Shown piece by piece: positions 57,522 through 64,000 of a stretch of 64,000 bases of DNA. The notes beneath the pieces were generated by a model. That model had not been told where the DNA came from and ran no database searches. It worked only from the letters and a program-made list of their open reading frames with translations. A program made the translations under genes and the position numbers. Source of the DNA: Sarcomyxa edulis (Eukaryota > Basidiomycota > Agaricomycetes > Agaricales > Mycenaceae); contig QUOL01000015.1 in NCBI GenBank assembly GCA_009761415.1, positions 186,001 to 250,000 on the forward strand, given 5' to 3'. Each line of letters starts with the position of its first letter. The first letter of the stretch is position 1.

Positions 57522-57576
57522 TGAACATTTGTTTTGCCCTCTCAACTGTTTTTGCACTGTAGGATCAAGAACATTA

Positions 57577-57619
57577 AGAGTTCAAGTCTCTCTTAAGAAT
57601 TCAAGTCTCTCCGGTGCAG
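57577..57619 (+). repeat. Two partial copies of the tRNA-Asn 3' end
   Basis: AGAGTTCAAGTCTCTC (57577-57592) and TTCAAGTCTCTCCGGTGCA (57600-57618) repeat the T arm and acceptor 3' strand of the tRNA just upstream. The second differs from it by one base (GGTGCA for GGGGCA). There is no matching 5' half, so these are not tRNA genes. Confidence 0.85.
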
Positions 57620-57726
57620 ATAATGTTTCTTGCAACATATGGCATGTACACTGTGTTTACTATATCCCACTGAGAAAGCACTTCTGCTTCTCGGTAATAA
57701 AAAAACCTTTATTGAGTAAAGCTGAG

Positions 57727-57780
57727 CACAAGTCAGCACCTGCAGGTATCTCATATCCCAAAGGTAATACCTGCACTTGT
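57727..57780 (+). other. Candidate hairpin upstream of ARP2
   Basis: CACAAG and TGCAGGTAT (57741-57749) can pair with ATACCTGCA (57767-57775) and CTTGTG, giving an imperfect stem with an internal bulge and a loop of about 17 nt. ACCTGCAGGT within it is also a perfect 10-bp palindrome. It may be a pol II leader structure or a remnant of an inserted element; neither is shown. Confidence 0.4.
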
Positions 57781-57957
57781 GATCTACAGGTAGTTACTTG
57801 TAGTTCCGGGAAATCCGGTGATTTCTCAAGAGTTGGGGCCTATTTATAGAGTCAGCATGGGCGGTAGTTTGGTCATGTGTGACTAGACCTTCTGGCAGCC
57901 TGACACCGCCTGCTCCGGATTCTCATTTCATACATATCGACCATCTCGTAGACTCAA

Positions 57958-59529
57958 ATGGATCCTGGAACCCCATTAGTCGTTGATAATGGAACTGGTG
58001 TAAGTCTTCCATAGCATCAATATGGATTGGTTCACCGATCTTCTGTAGTTTGTGAAAGTAGGATATGCAGGCTCGAATTTCCCGGAACATGGTACGTGCT
58101 GTCATCGTGGTCCAGTGAACTCTGATGCTCCCGGTATTCATACGACTGTATAGTATTTCCGTCCATTGTCGGACGCCCTATCTTGCGTGCGGAAGAGCGC
58201 GTTGGGTCCGCGACGATCAAAGACATCATGGTGGGCGACGAAGCTGCAGCAAATAGAAACTACCTCCAAATAACGCAACCGATGGAACACGGTATCGTAC
58301 GGAACTGGGAAGATATGAAACATTTGTGGGACTATACGTTTGATGAGAAGCTGAAGGTCGATCCTAAAGGAAGGAAGGTGTTGTTGACAGAGCCGCCGAT
58401 GAATCCGAAAGTGAACAGGCAGAAGATGTGCGAGGTCATGTTTGAGGATTACGGGTTCGGAGGTGTATACGTGGCTATTCAGGCAGTTTTGACGCTGTAT
58501 GCTCAAGGTTCGTCTCATCATCTTACGCGCATGCGATGACGATACCATTGCATTTCGCGTTCATGTAGGGCTGACGACTGGTGTTGTGGTGGATTCGGGA
58601 GATGGTGTTACCCACATCGTACCAGTATACGACGGATTCGCTCTACCACACCTCACGAAACGACTGGATATCGCAGGCAGAGACGTAACGCGATACTTGA
58701 TCAAACTCTTGTTAATGCGCGGATATGCATTCAACAGAACAGCAGATTTCGAGACTGTTCGAGAAATCAAGGAGAAACTCTGTTACGTCAGGTGTGTTAT
58801 ACATCTTTCCTGAGGATCAAGTCAGTGCTCTGAAGATGTGCGGTAGCTACGACCTCGACCTGGATCAGCGACTCTCTGAGGAGACAACTGTTCTCGTAGA
58901 AAACTATACTGTACGTTCTTATCTATGTGAATTCCCTGTCTTGGCTGCTCACCAATGACATAGCTTCCAGATGGCCGAACAATTAAGGTTGGTTCTGAGC
59001 GATTTGAAGCTCCAGAATGTATGTTCCAGCCCGGTTTGGTCGACGTCGAACAGCCTGGTGTAGCAGGTATGTCCTTTTGGATCACCTTCATGAATATACT
59101 TTACAATATTTCTCTATCCAGAAATGCTCTTCCAGACTATCCAAGCTGCCGCTGTCGATATTCGGGCTGAATTGTACAAGCACATCGTGCTCTCCGGAGG
59201 GTCCAGTATGTACCCAGGTCTGCCCAGTCGTCTCGAGAAGGAGATGAAGCAGCTCTACCTTACTCGTGTGCTCGCTGGAGATCCCGCCAGACTTAACGTA
59301 CGTTGGCACCTCTATTCTAGTCTTCGATCCTTGAGTTGATCCCATATCACAATAACAGAAATTCAAAATCAGAATCGAAGATCCCCCGCGCAGAAAGCAC
59401 ATGGTGTTCCTCGGTGGAGCAGTGCTGGCTGATATCATGAAAAACCGCGAAGAGTTCTGGATATCAAGGGAGGAATGGTTCGAGCAGGGAATTCGGTCTT
59501 TGGATAAGTTGGGACGTGGAGAGAATTAA
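57958..59529 (+). CDS. ARP2: Actin-related protein 2 (Arp2/3 complex subunit)
   Basis: ARP2 and ARP3 form the pseudo-dimer that starts branched actin filaments at endocytic patches. Start exon [14 protein letters not shown] (ATG 57958), then a short exon [14 protein letters not shown], completing phosphate-binding loop 1. Next: [100 protein letters not shown] (loop 2), [60 protein letters not shown] and [20 protein letters not shown]. Residues LPHLT and NREEFW distinguish ARP2 from actin and ARP3. Length is about 390 residues, normal for the family. Eight exons or so, with introns near 57999, 58094, 58507, 58792, 58911, 59066 and 59298. The stop TAA is at 59529. It ends about 150 bp from the stop of the convergent pyridoxal kinase gene. 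Confidence 0.96.
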
Positions 59530-59678
59530 TGAACCCGAATGTTGATACAGCTGTTCGCTGAATGTATTTCGATGCGAACAAATTATTTCCGCCTTCATGA
59601 TTATATGTCAAATAATACCCCAGTTCTATGCTCGGCATCCTAGAGGACATCTTAAATTTCCTCTCTATTCTCTCTATT

Positions 59679-61001
59679 CTATGACTTCCAAAAATCGTTC
59701 CACTGATCCATTGATCTGACTTCCTGCAGTTCTACCCCGCGAATGATGTTCTGACTCTGTATGAGTCTCAGTTCTCTTCCCTTCATTCGTCTGATTTTCC
59801 GGAGAGGATGCTTGACATCCAGCTCATCGTCCGTGGGTAGTCGTTCTTCTTCCGGTAAAGCTTGGGCATAATGATCCGTCAGACATAGAACGGCGTATGT
59901 CTTCGTTAGAGCCATTGATGCAGCAAGCGATACTGAGTCAGGGGCATTTGAGCGGAAATGAGCTAGAAGGAGTGATGAAAATAGATCCCCAACACCAGAG
60001 AAATAACCTGGGATAAGAGGAACCCAGCCGGCGTGCACTGCAGATATGTTTGGCGACTGAGGAGCACTACCGGCGGTGGAGGAAGCTATACACAAGAGAG
60101 ACTGAGAATTGGGAGTGGACGGCCGGATATGTGGTGGGAGGGCGTCAACGAGCCACTGTTGAATAGGAATAGAGCTTATCACAACGTTTGGGACGTTGTA
60201 CTGCTCGTGGAGGATTTTTAGGGCAAGTTGCAATGACGGTAGATCCTTCAGTTCAATCTTTGTCAAGACTCTAGGAAATAACGATATGTAAGTGACACAC
60301 CCAAGGAAAAAGTGAGCGTTGACTCACTCCACTTCGAACCAGTTAGGGGTTATGATAGTCGCATACGACAGCATGTTCCTGTATACCGGTATTACGTCCG
60401 GAGCAACGTAGAGCTTTCCGGAATCACCCATCACAGCTAGAGTAGAAGTTGGCCTTTAGACGCAAGCAGAGAGTCGTTCAGGCGTACGATCTAACAGATA
60501 TACCAAGTCGGGCTTCTCTTTCTTGAGTTTGGCCACTAGGTCTGCGACGGCAGCTAGAGCTTCCGCGCCAGGAATATAACCTGCCATCTTATTAAAAAAA
60601 TGCCCTCTCCGAAGCAGATAATGCCGCACCGGTCAAAAGTCTATCGGGATTGAGCACCTCGTTTTGCTCCATGTTTTGGAACATGGAGATCAATTCCGCC
60701 GCATTAGTTTTTGAGCCTCCGACGCGACCATAGCCTATTGATTAAATGAGAAACGTACTTCAAAAGAGTGCGAATTGACATCACATACCGGAATGATTTG
60801 AAAAATTGACCGTGTTGACCACCTTTTAGATTGCAATTATCACAATCTCGAAAAACGTCATTTTCGGAGGAATTGAGACCATACATCGACATCGAAACCC
60901 AGAAGCTGCAAGGGAAACACAGCAGCCTTGTTTCCTACATAACCGAAAGCGACGTGGGATTGTATGCTGAGCACTCTTCCTAGATCTTCGTTCAAAGACA
61001 T
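59679..61001 (-). CDS. BUD16: Pyridoxal/pyridoxine kinase (PfkB-like, BUD16 type)
   Basis: Phosphorylates vitamin B6 vitamers (pyridoxal, pyridoxine, pyridoxamine) with ATP in the cytosol. Start exon [20 protein letters not shown] (ATG 61001) carries the IQSHV..G.VGN signature of PdxK; the second exon gives [16 protein letters not shown], and a further one [17 protein letters not shown]. Downstream: [20 protein letters not shown], then [18 protein letters not shown] and [12 protein letters not shown], followed by a nucleotide-binding exon [20 protein letters not shown] in which the catalytic Asp lies in GVGD. The C-terminus [10 protein letters not shown] has the final helix seen in fungal enzymes. 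A Ser-rich insert ([12 protein letters not shown]) lies before the GVGD motif. About six introns. Convergent with ARP2, and only 164 bp from the start of the START-domain gene on the other side. Confidence 0.92.
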
Positions 61002-61165
61002 GATGAAATGAGTCGAGGTCGAGACGTGACTAAATAACCCGTGACATATGTGACATCGTGCTCATTCAGGAGGCTGCCCTTCCCCGCTAAGCAGCCTCAT
61101 TCCACTCTGACCTTCTCGCGGATCCTGGCTGTCGTTAGACCTCTACAGTACGTCCAGAATGTCCG

Positions 61166-64000
61166 ATGGTTCACGGTATTTATTCCCCAGATGCATTCTT
61201 ATCTGTTTCTAACCTTGGTGGTAGACTACACCAATCATGGTACGATGCATTAAACGAAGCAGAATTGCACTTTCGACGACTCCTCACATCCTCCTCGTTG
61301 CCTGAATGGAAACGTGTCGCAAACACCACTGGACCTTCATCTTCAGCCAAAGGAAAGGCCCGAACAAATGCTATACCAGAACTCGCGGATGTGGTTGTGC
61401 ATCGTAAAGCTACGAAGGCTGGCGATGACGTTTACCGAATCGTCCTCGACGTGCCCACCGGGGAAGACGCTGTGACGCTGGAACCTTGGAAGGCCGTATT
61501 GACGACCCCCGAATTGAGGCAGGAATGGGATCCTGCTGTTGAAGACGCGCACCTAGTCGAGGTCTTTGATCACACAACGCGCATATGCAAGACTAATTTC
61601 ACTCTTGGATGGCCTGCAAAGTATGTCTTGTTATTTGATCTTGTAACTTCATAGTCTGACTTTGCAAAAGCCCACGAGATGCTGTGACTATCTCTCGGAC
61701 ATTCAACGACGCATCTACCATCATAGACATATCTACGTCTCTACCTCGTTCTCTTGATGAGCCTGCATACCTCAGGCCATCCCCGCCGTATGTTCGATCC
61801 AATGTGACGTGTCAGTAGAGTCTTTATTCCCTCAATTCCACCGCTGAATTCGCATTCTAGTGTTCGCGTGGTGTGTACAATACATCCAACCTGCACTGCA
61901 AGTATCTCTCCCATCCGGCGAACAAGCCAAAAGAAAGAATTCTGCTGGAGGTCGAATTCGTATAACCTGCTTCTGGCAACACGATCTTAGGACTGCCTGG
62001 AATTTTGGAGCACCATCTGGTATCGTTCAGCAACTATGCACCATGACTTTGGGTCTCCTGAAAACAGTGAAGAAACGCGGCTCTCGTATTGCAAAACTTG
62101 TTAGCTACGGCAACGGCGTTACAATCGAACGCGTTCGCTTCCAGATGGACAGGGAGGCCCTGACTGTCGACTATGCTATCATTCCTGAAGAGGATGAAGA
62201 ACCGCATACTCAAAAGGGACTTGATGAAGTGTATGCCCTCCGAGAACAGAAACGTTTGACTAGGTCCATCGAATGCGTCCTACCTTCGTCAGAAGGTTGG
62301 GATGTGCGGTTGACCACCAGAGCATCCTCGGAAGAAGTAGAAAAATTACCTTGGTCTGCTAACGCTATCCGGAGCAGCTCCTATCCTCTGACTTCCGACA
62401 ACTCGTCATCTCCAGAACTTGACCAGGTTGTCCTCCGATTTACGCATGCTCCACTTTTGAACGACCACTCCATCCTGAAAGTTCGGGTTGTCGTCGAAAT
62501 CTCTGGATCTTCCAGTGGTCTGCGATTAAATGGATTTCCACAAACAATTATGGATACAGAAGAGCGAGATCCATCATCGTACTCCATTTCTCAACAAATC
62601 TTGCAAGATGTGACTAGTACTGCAGACCTCAGTTTCAACACTGCATCATCCATAAACACCGTCAGCAGCGCCGCATCAACTTCAACTTCAGCCTCGACCT
62701 TGATTCGCACAAATGCGGATCGCACTCCCGCAGCTGAAAAGTCCATCCTCTCGAGAGTAAGAAGAAACTACATCTATTTTTCTTCGCTTCTACAGGAACC
62801 AGAAGCGAAATGGAAACGCAGTAAGTGTTTTCGCATCTAGTCATTTCTTCGATCGTTCTGATCAGTCTACGAAGCTACGGAAGCTCGTGGCGTCTCGATC
62901 ACCCAGCTCGATTCCATCGACCCTACTTTGGTTGTATACAGAGCCGAAGCAACTTTCGTTGGTGTAGGCCTCTGGGATCTATATGGGGCTCTTGTGACCC
63001 CTGGAGCCAAGATATATTGGGACAAACAGCATGAAGATGCTGCATTGTTGGAGGATGTCAACGAATTGACTGAACTATGGCATTTCAAGACAAAACCGGC
63101 CTGGCCTGCCAAGTATGTATGGTTTATGTTTTGTTCAAGCCTATTCTTTGTTCATAGTCTATCCCAGTGGTCGTGATTCTGTCGTACTCAAAACTGTCTA
63201 CAAATCTCCTACGACCATCCACGTGTTCTCTTTCTCCGCGGAAGATTCACATCTTTTTCCTAGTATTCCTCCCGTGGAAGCTAATGTGATTCGCACTCAG
63301 GTCGATCTTCAAGGATGGGCTATCGAAGCCCTTTCACCCACGACTACTCTTTTGACCTTGCTGGAACAATCTGATCCTAAAGGATGGACGAATAAGACTT
63401 CGATTCCTACCCAGATGATCAGTGCGTTGGCTGGAATAGGAGAGTTTGCTATCAAGTGCGGAGGCCCGCCCGTGGTGACTCGTTTAGCTGGGGCTAAAGC
63501 GAACGAGATAAGATACGACCACGAACGTGGAAGTTTCCGCATTGAATATGAAGGATCAGCCAGTCGCAGGAGCTCAGCATCACCTAGTGACGCCACATCC
63601 AATGGGATAGGATCACCTTCTATTCCTATCGTCGAGTGTGAAGTGCGGTGCGATATTGATACGTGGGCTTCTTCTTTGGACATTGTTGTTGACCCTCCAC
63701 CGCAAAATATTTCGTGCCTTCGCCGGCATCGTCTTTCTGCCCAAGGAGGAGGGTTATGGTTGACGTTGACGCACGACGCGGTTTTCGTTGGCGAGGAACG
63801 TCTTCTTGTCATCGTCAGACGTGGTCCTACCGGCAACGGGAAAGACAAAGGCCTTGTGATGGTTAATGGCACGAAAGTCGCTGTCGACGTGGAGGAACTA
63901 CCTGAACACGAGATAAAGTCTCTCACTAAGAGAAAACGGGTAAAACCTCCTCGAATTCCCCTCGATCAGCCACCTGTTATGGGCGTAATACGGAGAAGAC
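61166..64000 (+). CDS. Protein with tandem START-like domains, 5' part
   Basis: The gene continues past the right edge. The first START-like unit starts near MVHGIYSPDAFLSVSNLGG and includes VVVHRKATKAGDDVYRIVLD, EPWKAVLTTPELRQEWDPAV and CKTNFTLGWPAKPRDAVT. A middle region (61860-62820) includes ITCFWQHDLRTAWNFGAP and a Ser/Thr-rich linker. A second START-like unit follows: RAEATFVGVGLWDLYGALVT, KIYWDKQHEDAALLEDVNEL, ELWHFKTKPAWPAK, then GRDSVVLKTVYKSPTTIHVF. The repeated pattern W..........WD.......V...........PAK..RD.V is typical of START folds, which bind a lipid in a hydrophobic cavity. The last exon (from about 63165) extends through EVRCDIDTWASSLDIVVDPP and remains open. Lipid identity and membrane location are unknown. 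The start ATG at 61166 is the first in frame and lies in a short divergent promoter. Confidence 0.8.

Larger units (their letters stand above)
57522..57957. other. Region between tRNA-Asn and ARP2
   Basis: Besides the tRNA 3' fragments and a candidate hairpin listed separately, this 436-bp region holds the ARP2 promoter and leader. TTTGTTTTG starting at 57529 is a plausible weak pol III terminator region; a TTTTT run occurs at 57549-57553. Confidence 0.5.

Overview
The window is nuclear DNA of a filamentous basidiomycete, most likely an Agaricomycete. Genes are interrupted by many short introns of about 50-60 nt, mostly GT-AG. Coding density is high on both strands, and protein families such as a DUF6533-type membrane protein and a hybrid histidine kinase with a [13 protein letters not shown]-box point to basidiomycetes. 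CDS spans below run from start to stop codon and include introns, which I reconstructed by reading splice sites. Nothing suggests a virus, plasmid or prokaryotic island.

Left part (1-21.5 kb): housekeeping and signalling genes. In order: a partial FAD phenol-hydroxylase-like monooxygenase (-), ALG5 (-), a YRB2/RanBP3 homologue (-), a large membrane hybrid histidine kinase (-), a SNT2-type BAH/PHD/SANT chromatin factor (+, divergent from the kinase) and a DOA4-like ubiquitin hydrolase with a rhodanese domain (-). From about 22.1 to 24.1 kb there is a gene-free array of diverged units of about 100-120 bp, rich in CCTTAAGG.

Middle part (24.6-40.9 kb): the first of three paralogous Ser/Thr-rich single-pass membrane proteins (+), a small unknown gene ending in GCPGCP (-), a secreted class 3 lipase (-), the second paralogue (-), ETT1 (-), a type II membrane dipeptidyl aminopeptidase (-) and SYS1 (+). 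A 4.7-kb stretch follows (40.9-45.6 kb) in which I recognise no gene.

Right part (45.6-64 kb): a BCS1-like AAA ATPase with a charged tail built from 24-nt exon modules (+), the dynamin DNM1 (-), the third membrane-protein paralogue (+), a multi-pass DUF6533-type protein (-), a tRNA-Asn(GTT) with a 15-nt intron followed by fragments of its own 3' end, ARP2 (+), a pyridoxal kinase (-) and the 5' part of a protein with tandem START-like lipid-binding domains (+), which runs off the right edge.

The most distinctive content is the three-member membrane-protein family. Its members share a glycine-rich transmembrane start, a juxtamembrane RRWR...PPTM.ERR block, a phase-0 intron at the membrane/cytoplasm boundary, and a C-terminal DAYGG-X end. 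The CCTTAAGG repeat array and several tiny exons or non-canonical introns that carry catalytic motifs are also notable. These genes do not form one pathway; the layout is ordinary eukaryotic mosaic order.
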